A DNA stretch of 64,000 nucleotides from Metopolophium dirhodum (lineage: Eukaryota; Arthropoda; Insecta; Hemiptera; Aphididae), in assembly GCF_019925205.1 (NCBI RefSeq), contig NC_083566.1, positions 32,798,001 to 32,862,000 of the forward strand, in the 5' to 3' direction. Position numbers and translations under genes: made by a program. This document shows positions 10,006 through 22,000 of the stretch, piece after piece (within the stretch, counting starts at the first letter, position 1; every line of letters starts with the position of its first letter). The notes below the pieces were generated by a model. It searched no databases and was not told the origin of the DNA. It saw only the letters and a list, made by a program, of their open reading frames with translations.

Positions 10006-13000
10006 ATGTCAGAAATGGAAATCTCTTCTGGATTGGAAGACAGTGAACCAGACGTATGTATAATACCTAGAAATCATAACTCATTGTGCAGCACGGTATA
10101 ACAGCAATCTGTGTAGAATTTGAAATTGTGTACAAAGATGTTGTATTAATAGTTGGTTGTACATTATTTTGTAGTTATTTATAGGTTTTTATTGTATGCA
10201 AAATGTTCTGAATTCTATTTATACATTAGAGGTGTCTCTTTCTATACAAGTGTTTAGACGTCATGTTTTAAGTCCAACGTACTGTTTAATATAATATGAT
10301 TCTGAAAACGGATCTTAATTTGTCATGCAGTCTACTCAAGACTGACTACTTAAACATTTTTTTTTGCTCTTGTTTACTATGCAAATCTTGATATGACTTA
10401 TGCAGATAAAAAAAAAAAATGTTGAAGTCAATTTCAAGTTGATTACACAAATTTAGATTTTTTTCCAGAATCATTATCATGTCATTAGATTGATGTGTTG
10501 GAAATAGAACATTTATTGATTTCTAGATCATATCACATCATTCATCGATGAACAGATGTAGCAAATCAACATTTCCAACCCTCCTTAAGTACTTGTTATA
10601 TATTTATGTAGACTAGCGATTTTAAACTTTTGTCATGGTGTTATTTTACCTTATTTTTGCCAAGATTACTCTTTCTCCACTGAACTCCATAATTTTTTGT
10701 TATGTAATAACTTAATATACGTTTCAAATTTTGCTAGATAATTCTTCAAGAAATTGTTATAATTTAGCATCTTTACTTTAGACTTAAAGGATTCTTCAAA
10801 ATTGTTTCAATACATGTTACTCACTAAAAATAAAACGCATCTATACAGCGAATATGTGTCGGACTAACGATTAGTAATTAACTCATGGACAACCATTGTT
10901 TCACAAGCCTGTTAAGATAAAATTTAATCTTTTACTTTTTATTACTGAACAAGTTGTCAATAGTACAATTACAACAAATAAAACAATGACTACAGATATT
11001 CTTTAGATGAAAACTATTTTACATTAGTTTTTTTATATAAATATTAAAATACTGTAAATATGCAGTTGTATGCAATTTATTATAATATGCAAAAAAAAAT
11101 TGTTTTATTCAATTCCAGTTATGAGCCAAATTGTGGACATAACTGACACATTTATTCTGAGGTATAACATTTAATAAGTTATTAATGTAAAATTATAATA
11201 TTTTTTATTATTTTAGACTAGGTTATTCAACTGGTTAATTTCAATTATTTTTGTTTTTTAATAACAACTTTTTTTATTTCCGGCTAATAACATTAATTCC
11301 TGGAATTTGTATTCTTTAATACAATTATTGATTATTATCTAAAACATTTGAATTTAAAAAATAAAGTTAAAGTTTATTTTTTATTTTTCTCAAATATCCT
11401 AGGTTCATAATATCATACTACTCATATCTAATTTTAATAACGTGGAAAATAACGCATTACTTCATGCCAATTATTTCACAAATGTTATATTGCTACAATA
11501 AATTTTGTGCATTTAAATATAAAATACCTATCTAATAAAATTATTTCTGTTACTAAAAATTATAATTTGTTACAGTGATTTGTAATTTGCATTACATTAC
11601 TACTTAACACTAATATAAATGTGGTCATCTGTTATTTGAAGTTGATTTTTAGATAATTTGTAAGTACACTGTAACCTTAAAGGGAAATTCACGATTAAGT
11701 TATTGCCAAATTCTTGCGTGTTACTAGTAATCAGATTATCAGAATTGCGCAATATCCCTACTCTAACTATCATCGACCTACTGTCAAAAGACAACGTGAT
11801 GGTGAATCGCAGCAAAACGAAATTGAAAACATCAAATCTTAGTTCCCTTTCCAAAATCACTCAATAGTTAAAATATTTTTTATCTGAAAATTGGAACTGA
11901 AATTAAAAATACCGGTATTTTAACCAGAACCATATAATATTCTCCCCTCTAAGTTTGACTTATTCAGTAATTCACTCTAATATATCTAACAAAAATAATG
12001 AATTCGGCTGAACACAAATTTGGTATATAGTACGTTTGTAAGACTGAGACAACATATTATATGATTTTGGCATTCTCTTAAGTTACATTTCTAACTTCTA
12101 GTTTAAAAATTACAAAGAAAGAAAAAATTATAAGTTTTCTAAATATTATTTCTTTTTTAACATACAATTTTGTTTTATTTCAGATTTCTTATAACATGGA
12201 TTTATTTCAACAGGTAAATTTGTTGATATTATTTGTTAATATAGATATTGATAACATTGCTGTGCTTATTAGTTGTGAATTATAAACATGGGTACATATA
12301 ATTCAGTGCCATATGGCAACATAGAATTTTTAAAAACAATTTTGAGGTATAACATACATTTTCAACAAAATTTTGGTTAAAATTGTAATTAAAAAAACTC
12401 TGGCGCTAATGGTTAAGAATACTGAAAATTATAGTGAAGTGAGAATTAGGTAGTTGGCCTTAGTTTTAAAGTTATACTTAATTAAAAATTTATTGTATTT
12501 TCATATATATCCGGTGTGGTCATTTGCTCGCTGCGCTTGCTCGGCCAATTAAAATCGAAAACATCCCTCGACTAATTATTTAAAACCATCTTGCGTAGGC
12601 CTCAGAATAGCTATAACTTCAAAACTAAATTCTGACTTCACCATTATTTTTAGTATGCTTAACTTAAAAAGTTAGAACAAAAAATCGGTGTCCGGTAAAA
12701 CAGAAATAGATTGTAATGTTATGTAGGTAATCAAAAAAAAAACTATACATTAATGTTTATTATCACTAGGGAACTGACTTTAATGCCATAAAAAATAAGA
12801 AAAATGTCCTAAAAAACACTACTTAATGCACTAAAAAAATGCACTAAAAAAATGTCCTAAAAAACTTTTAAAATGTATTTAAAATTAATAAAAACACAAT
12901 TTTGAATTTAAAACTTATAAAAAACACATTATTATGAAAAATTTATCTTATAAAAAATATTTAAATACAATGAAACCTTCTCTTGTCTTCTCAATTATCT

Positions 13001-16000
13001 TCTGCCCATCTTTTTACCCTAAAAATTATCTTTACCTACCTAATTGCGGGTGATAATATGTTGTGAGTTGTGACTATTGTATGTATGTATATACGTGTGT
13101 CTACACCTGAATTCGTAATTTCGTAACATAATAAATATTTATTTTTATTTTTTAAGAATGAATGTTCATACATTTTTATCGAATTTTATCCATTCATATA
13201 TAAAATGACTTAAAAATATAAAAATGTACTAAAAATGTCAAAATATGCTCTAAAAATGTAATAAAGTCTTAAAAATGCAAAATAAAAGTTACATTTTTTG
13301 ATTCCTTGATGTATGAAATAAACTTTGTGCTTGGAAAGCAATGTTTTAGAACATTCAGAAAAAAATGCAATTTGCATTCAAATCTGTTCCCTAATTATCA
13401 CCACTGCACAAAATAATATTTACTACCCGCCATTAAGCAAATGTTGAATTGTCTTTTGTTTTATTGTCATGTCGGTTAGGTATGTTCAATTTTGTCACTA
13501 TTGTATGTGTCAATTGTGTACCTATCTTACAAACCTTATTTTATAAAAATGTTATAAATTAATTTTAATAAGTCACTATACACTGTAATTTTTAATACTG
13601 ATAAATTATTTAAATAATATTGTTTGGGTAACTACTTGAGCATTATAGACTAAAAAGACTTAATAAATTATAAAACAAAATTGTCTTGAATTTTGATGAT
13701 TAGTAATAGCCAGTAATAGGTATTACTCACTTTTACTGATTCTGTTAATTTATATTCACATATGAGTATACACAAACAAAAATACAACCCTAGCTTGTTA
13801 ATAGAAAAAATAAATGTATTTACTGATGTATGTATTAAGTATGTTACTAAAAAAAATACACAATTTAAATTTATAATAAACACTAAATTGTTTTTCTCAA
13901 TATTTTTTTTGTAGATGATAAATTTGTGTCGAAACAATAAACAGTTTCCCCAACCGTATATTGAAGATATGAATAAAATGTACAAAAAATGCAATTATAA
14001 GCAAAAAAAATCAAAACTTTTATGCGATTTAATACTTAAAGGAATAGAGTTAATTTCTCCAAAGAATAATGATTCTTTTCAGTATGCTGCCAGTATATAT
14101 AATGAATTATTGCGACTATCTGAAAAAGACTCAACTAATTTACAGGTCAGTATCTAATGTTATATTAACATATTATTTTTTTAATTATAAATATATAATA
14201 AAATATAGTGGTATAGGAATACTAGCTTCATTAGTTACCTATAAATTATAGTAGGTATGTACTATACCCATAGGCGCAATTTGGGAAGTATAGGGGAGGC
14301 TTAGTCCCTTCTAGTTTTATTTAAGCTCCCCTAAGTTTTTAAATATATTCATTCTTAAATCCACCTAATAAAAAAATTACATGGGTCTGCATTGATTTTA
14401 TAAATTTAGCCCCCCTAAATCAATTGTCCAAATTGCGCCTATGACTATACCCTATATTTATTGAAACATATTTTTAAACTGTTTGTCCGTTATTTGTAAA
14501 TATTTTGCTTTGATATTTATTCTGATGATAAGTTACAAATTAGATTTCCTTTTTACTAAATTAACTAAATAGAAAATATCGTTTGTTAAAACTGTTGGGG
14601 GATTGGGTGGGGGCCACATTAAAATCTAACACAGGTTGCGGATTGGATACCCTCAATTTAGTCTATTCTTGATATTATGGAATATCTTGGATAATATGGA
14701 ATTTTGTTGCCTAACTCACCCAACTAATTGTACTACTAATTGAGTTGGTGTGTTTGATAAGTTTTATAAGCAGTTTATATTTTTTACAGTAGCAAGAAAG
14801 ATTAGGAAAATAAATTATATGGTGAAAGTATTATGTGTCATTAAAATAGAAAGACCTACTATTAATTTATCTGACATTAGTTGAACCAATCATTGCATAT
14901 GGAATAATAGGTTGGGGAGGGTCTTTTGATAATGTTGTATTGTGACTACAAGCAACTCAAAACTCATTAGCTAATACGTGTAGCCATAAAAAGAGAGCCA
15001 AGATTCCATACCAAAAACATTATATTTATATGAAAACTTAAACGTTCTTAATGTCAAACATCTATATTTAAAGTCAACAATAATTTTTCTAAAAATACAC
15101 AATATTCTATCGCGAATATACCATAATAATATAATATTTATATTAGATACGCAAAGAACAATTTTTTAGTGTATTGCCCTCAAAATCAATATCAGTTTGT
15201 TGGAACCAAATTGATTAACTTAATACCAAAACACATCGTAAATTTGCCACTTCATATATGTAAAAACATTTGTTAAGATGGCTTTGTTATGAATTTTTCC
15301 TTATAGAAAGGATTTACATTTATAATATACCACTTAGCGTTAGTATCAATTGATGTTATTCTTAATTTTAGTACCTTGTAAATTTTTATATCTATGTATA
15401 CCATTTTGTATTAATAGCAATTATTTATTATAATCCTTACTTGATAGCCATGTTATTAACAGTTCATCTACATACTTAAAAAAAAAAATTTGCCTAATGC
15501 TGAGTTTCATGATAAACATTTAATGAATCAATTGTGAGCTAATGGTCCCTAACATGAAAATCAAAGCCCATAATTACTCCATTAAATTTTATTATTATCT
15601 AATGTATATTATATATACATAATTTATAATTGTCTAAAACAAAATATTTTTTATATATTTTAGACTGAAAATTGTGTTGCTAGTACTTCAAATGGTAATG
15701 CAAATATGATTACTGAATTAGAGAATGACACAAGTAACAATGAAATTAGTGAAAGTGATAAAATATTCAAAGAAGTAAGGCACATATTATTATGGATTTA
15801 AGATTGATTTTTTTTTTATAAACTTATGCAAATTTATTTATTTTTTTGATATATATTTAGTGATGTAAATCATAGTTTTTTTTTGTATTATACTATTATA
15901 TTATACCTTGTACTATATGTTTATAAAAACTTTGCTTATTACTATGTGTAGTAAACTACAGTATAATTCCTTTTTGTATGATACTGTATGATGAAATATA

Positions 16001-19000
16001 TAATACACATTTTATTATACGGCAAAAAATGTATGCAAATTTGAAATTACTTACAAAACTTTAACTTAATTACTCAATCATTTACCTTCAGAGAATTGAA
16101 TCTTATTAATAACAATTTTTAAAAAAATAACATTTTATACCGTTGTATAAAATATTTCTATAAAGTGTGTATAATATGATATTATACAAATGAACATCAC
16201 TATATATAATATATTTTATATAAACTACTATTAATATTGTTGTGTCTTACTATAGTACACTACATCAATAGCAATACACATAATACTGAATAATGATAAA
16301 TTAATTTTTTGCATTCGACATTGCAATTTCCAAACATTATATTCTTATCAATCATATACCATCGATTTCAATATTAAATTTAGTGGCTTGGCGAACTTTA
16401 AATCATATGGAAGCGAATAAATTATTTAATTATTTATTTACCTCACTCCAACTAATGTATACGATACTCATATGTTCAAATAGGGGGTGGGGTAGCACCC
16501 AAAATAAATTTCATAGACTGACCATGTGTGTGGGCTTTGTGAGGTTATGGCCCACCACCTACCCCCAGAAACCAGAAGCAGTTGCTTCTGAAAAACATGA
16601 TTCGCTACGCCACTGATTATATTATTTGTATAGAACTTAGAAATTATAATTATATAATATTGCCAGTTCCGATGTACAAAATTCAAGTTATTTCAGCCCA
16701 TAGTCCATAACTTGAGTTAATCACCTATCTGGTACTTTTAATGTCACACTCTTTGGTAAAAGTTTATACATTGACCATGCATTTTTATTATTATACTAAT
16801 TATTCAAGTACTATTCAATTTTAATATTATTTAAGTATGTACATAATGTATGTTTCAGTTGATTGAAAAATGTTATCAAAATACACATTTTCCAAAATCA
16901 AATATTGAAGTGATTAATAATTTGTATAAATCTCTGCCTTCTGAATTTCTTGGTTCTAAGTATTTTATTATGTTGTTAAGAGAAGCAAACCAAGTAATCT
17001 GGCCTGATAGTGGTAGCGTTTTATATACACACATGGAACATATATATGATCAGCTACAGCAATTTAAAACTTCAATGAAGGTAAGATTTATTAATTAGCA
17101 TATGATAGAGGTTAGAGTTAACCATTTGTAATATACAAAAAAATTGTATTATTAGATCTTGATTGCTTTAGACATGAATATTTTTTTATTAATTTTAAAT
17201 GCTTTTGACTCGATTAAAGTCATTATCCAAACAGTTAGCATAAAATATTAATATTTAATATTTTTGTGTAATTTCTCATTGACATCATGTATTTTTGACC
17301 TTAATTTCATCTTTTTTTATTGCTTTTATAGTCTCTAATAAACACATTTTAAAAGTCATTTTTGTCGTTTCTGAAGTTATATAACAAAGGGTAGATTTTT
17401 TTTTCAATAAATCAGAAGATTGGTCTTCAAACTTGATTCGGACAAAAGCACTCTTGCTTTTTTATATGAGCTAAGTCTGTTTTGTTTGATTTCAGTATAA
17501 TATATACTTTTTTTTTTAATAATCAAAATTGTATAATAATAATTTGTGGTATACAACAGATTTAAGACGCAAATAATATCATAATTAAGCGATGGTTTTA
17601 ATTTTTTTTCTACAATTTGGTATTTTTATAAATACTCTGTTAAGATTTAATGCTTGATACAAGTTGGATTTAGTATTTGTCATTGTGTTTTAAAATTTAT
17701 ATTTTTCAAATTCCTTCATACTGGTTTAATAATGGGTTTTGTCATTGTTAAAAGATTTTTTACATTTTTAGAAACATTCCAAAATTATAAAGTTATAGTT
17801 ACAGACAACAGTACCTATTTCATTATATATTTTCATCTAGATTAAATTCAAAATATTTAGTGAGTTATTTAATGATTTATTATTTATGAATACACTTTAT
17901 TTATTTGAAATTAGTTTAATTCAAAATTTATCTTCAATGTTCAATTAAATATTAAATTATTGTAGTTGGAATATTATACAAAATGATTTGGTCATAATAC
18001 AATGTAATAAAAAAAATATTATTTAACACGTTGACTGCGTACTGACGCCAAATGGCGTCAGAAGTATCATTCAGCAATGCGTTTGACGCCAATGGCGTCT
18101 AATATACATTTAAAATTCCCTACGCGGGGCTAAATGTTATTTTATTATTATTTAGCGTGGATTAAACGCATGTTTTTAAATATGTATACATACATTGTTA
18201 TGAGCAGTTTCTTTATTTTTTTTTAAAATTTATTTTGTTTTTACTTTTATCATACGCACTGGGCGAACACGGTAAAATGACATACGCAGTCTACATGTTA
18301 AGGAGATATTAGGATACTTAGAATGGCCGAGTGTTGCCGGGCCAGGCTAATAAAACGTTTAGTTTTTTCTTTTATACTATAAAGTTTATAGCATAAACAC
18401 TAAAAGAGAAAATGGCAATTTGTGCTATGTTGTGTTGCGAAAAGTGACTGCTGCGATTATAGAGGTGTACGTAATGCTAATGAATTCATTACGATTTTTA
18501 GCCAAACCTATATACCATTTCTCTTAGAATTGAACATTTTTTAAAATTTAAAAAATTAATTTTTGAATATTTTATATAGTGTTCCTATGTATAAATATAT
18601 TTGAATATTTGTTATAGGTTCAAGATAGTAGAACATCTATTACAAATAAACAAATGGATGAAAAAACATTAAAACACCTCAAAAAACTAAAAACTGCATT
18701 GAAGGTAATTATTATATTGTAATTTTTTCAAACTTAATGAATAATAGATTTTAATTTAATTATTATTATTTGTTTTTAGATTATCCGAAAAAAAATTAAA
18801 AATCTTGATGAAAAAGAAATGGACATAAATAATGAAAATGAATTTAATTCTAACTCTGCATATATATTAAAGGATAAGTACGTTTTTTGATTTAATTAAA
18901 TACCTTTTGAAATATTACATCTATTTAAATTATTTATTATTGCTAATTTCAGATTCTGAACAAAGCTAGGGTCTTAGTTTTATTGATTTCTCTTGTGTAT

Positions 19001-22000
19001 AAATAGTTTTTAGGTATGAATAAGGAAAGTCTTATATTACTCCTTTATAAATTTAAAAAATGACGTTGATAGTAATTAAACAACAAAATCATAAATCATA
19101 ATAAATGTAAAAAAAATATATAATATTTCAGTGAGTTATTAAAATGCACCTTTAAATAAAATGCATAGTTATAGTTTCAAATGTTATCACAAAAACATAG
19201 TCCTGTTTTGGCTTAACCCATATAGAAAAAATATACATGATAAATAAAAATATGTATATCTGTAGGCTGACTGCCAAGGTTGGCAAAGCAAAGAAAAATA
19301 ATCACCTGTTTTTTGTCAGTATTTTTATTTTTTTTTTTCGAAATTATAGATATGAAAAAAGGATTGTTCAAATATATAAACGAATGTGCAAGCTAAAAGA
19401 AGAACCAGACTTTTTAGAAGAACCTATGCTGCGTTTCAAAGCAACAAATGACAGTTTGGTTAACAAAACCATTGAGAAATATTATAATCTTAACAAAACA
19501 TTTCCGGATTATTTTGAAATATATACATTATTACAATGCTTAAGAGATAAAAAGAAATTAAATTGGACTGAAACTGATTTAAAAAATATTTGTGAGTAAA
19601 ATTAATATAATAAAAAAATGCTCAAGATCTTTTTAAAAATGTTTTGTATTTATTTTAGCTCATGATGCGTTTCTTAAGCTTGGAAAGCAATTAAAGCTTC
19701 GAAGACTGAATGAATATTTTGGTCGTTTGGTAAATGCAAATACAATAAAAGATCCAGCAGAAGAAAATGAAGAACTCAGAAGGAAACTCGATGAAAGTAA
19801 CAAGAAGTTGCATTCAGATTTGAACGCGGTAAAGTTATTAAAATTGGGAGTAGTTTAAAAAAAATTTTGGAAATCGAAAAATGGGAATAAAAATATTTTA
19901 TTTTAACAAGTATAATATTCTTTTAATGGGTATTTGGTGTTTAGTTGGCCTATATATTCAACAAATTTGATTGCATGAGATTATTTTTTAAGGAACTATG
20001 TGTCCAAAATGTATAAGAAAAAACGATTCTGAGCGGGGACGGTTTGTCAGTCTGGATTATTTATTATAGCCTGTGGGTTGAATTTATATTATAATATTAT
20101 TATTTTTTATTCGTTTCTATGGTGATAAACAAAGCGTTGGAAATTAAAATCCCATTTTTGGTAATTTGTTGGTGGTTTTTCCCATGGCAGCGTGGCATTA
20201 AATAACTATTGAAAAAATTAAAAAAATAACCTCTCTAAAGTACCATCTTGATCCAATTGGCTAAAAGATAAGATACTATATGTTAAAATCAAAGCACTCC
20301 TTCTGGTAGAAATTTTGTAACAGGATAAAAAAAAAACCATTGTAAAACCACTAGCTTCCTCGCTCCGCTCAGAATCTAAAAAGAACAATTAAAAAATAAT
20401 AATCTTAAGGTTTTTTTGTTTACTGAAAACCAACGCAAATTGGCTATTGCCCCTCTACATAAATTAATACCGTCCAGTTATGTTTACAGTGTTCAATTAA
20501 AAAATCACCTAATAGCTCTTATAGTGATACAAATCTTATGATATGTCACTAATATTTTCTTTATATGTGTATTAAATTTTTATTCTTTATTAATCAGTTT
20601 ATTAAATTGAATTGACATTAACTTTTGAGGTTAAAAATAATTTGTTATATTTACTGTGGCTTATAATAAGTGTGCTTCAATCATATTTTTTTATTTTGTA
20701 GTTGACACTAAAGTTTAAAAATAAACAAGATTATGCAGAGGAAACAGAAGGATCTAACCTTAATAATACAGAATGTGAATACAGTTCAGAAAGTGATTGT
20801 TCCAATAATAATAAAAAATTTAATAAAGAATTGAAACCTATCAAACATATATTAGTTAAACGGAAAAGATTATTATCATCAGAATCAGAAAATGATAAGC
20901 CACCAAAAAAGAATCAGAAAACTATTTACATGGAGTCATTTGATTTAGCACCAAGTGGTGTTACTTCAGAAAAAATACTAAATGAGATACAAGAAGAAAC
21001 AACTGTTATTACAAAAAAAGTTCCTGGTCAAATGACAACTATAAACAATGATAATGATATTGTGATAAATAAAATGTATAGTGATTATTTAGCAAAAGAT
21101 ACTGACAACATTTCAAAAAATACTGATCTTATTATGTCAAATGGAGAAACATGTGGTGTTAACAAAAATGCTTCCAATGAAATAACTTTAATAGATGTTG
21201 ATGACACAACAAATAAAAAAAAACAAAATTTATATTAAAGAGATTTCTGAAAAAGTAACCAAGTGTATTAACAACACTTGTGAAACTTTAGGAAATAATA
21301 AATTAGTCACAGAAAAATGTCTAGATGATACTGATACAGATGGAACCCTTATGATTGATGAAGATATTAGAGTTGAAGATAAAACTAATAAAACAGTTAC
21401 TAAAGAACCACAGGAAAATAAAATTACAGAAGTAGAAAGTGAAGTCAATTCTATGAATCCTAGTACTATTGATAGTGAAAATGATGATCCAATTATCACT
21501 GAGCCTGAAGTAATAATACATGAAGATAAAGATTTGAGAAAAGATGTTATTGAGATTAATGAACTTGATGATGATTCAGATGTAGAAATAACTTCTTGTG
21601 AAACATCCATAGTTCCAGTTCAAAATAAGAAATCTCTAGAATCTATTATAAAAGCTAGTACGTGTTAATTACATAATATTAATGTAAGAGGACGCTCACC
21701 TAATATGTTACGGACTTGTAAAACGTAGCATGAGGTGGTTGCATCCTCTAAAGATTTTTTTTATTTTGAATACATTTTGTTGTTTGTTTTTAGTGAACTT
21801 TCATAAGAAGTACAATTGGAATAAAGAACCAAAGAAATCAAATCCTTTACCGCCTCCTGTAAGTAAAATTATTTTCTAATAAAAATAAAATGTATACATA
21901 CTTGTATGTATAATATTGTATCATATATATATATTTTTTTACAAGTTTGACCTGATACTTTGGTATGACTTACAACAGTTTTATTTTTATTTATCATATC

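Noticed and set aside
21215..21223. Programmed ribosomal frameshift in the DAXX-like gene
   Set aside because: An A9 run can slip, but there is no sign of a stimulatory structure and nuclear insect genes rarely use this. An assembly or allelic indel is simpler.
21230..21610. 126-codon Ser/Ile-rich open frame on the minus strand
   Set aside because: Antisense shadow of the acidic DAXX-like exon.
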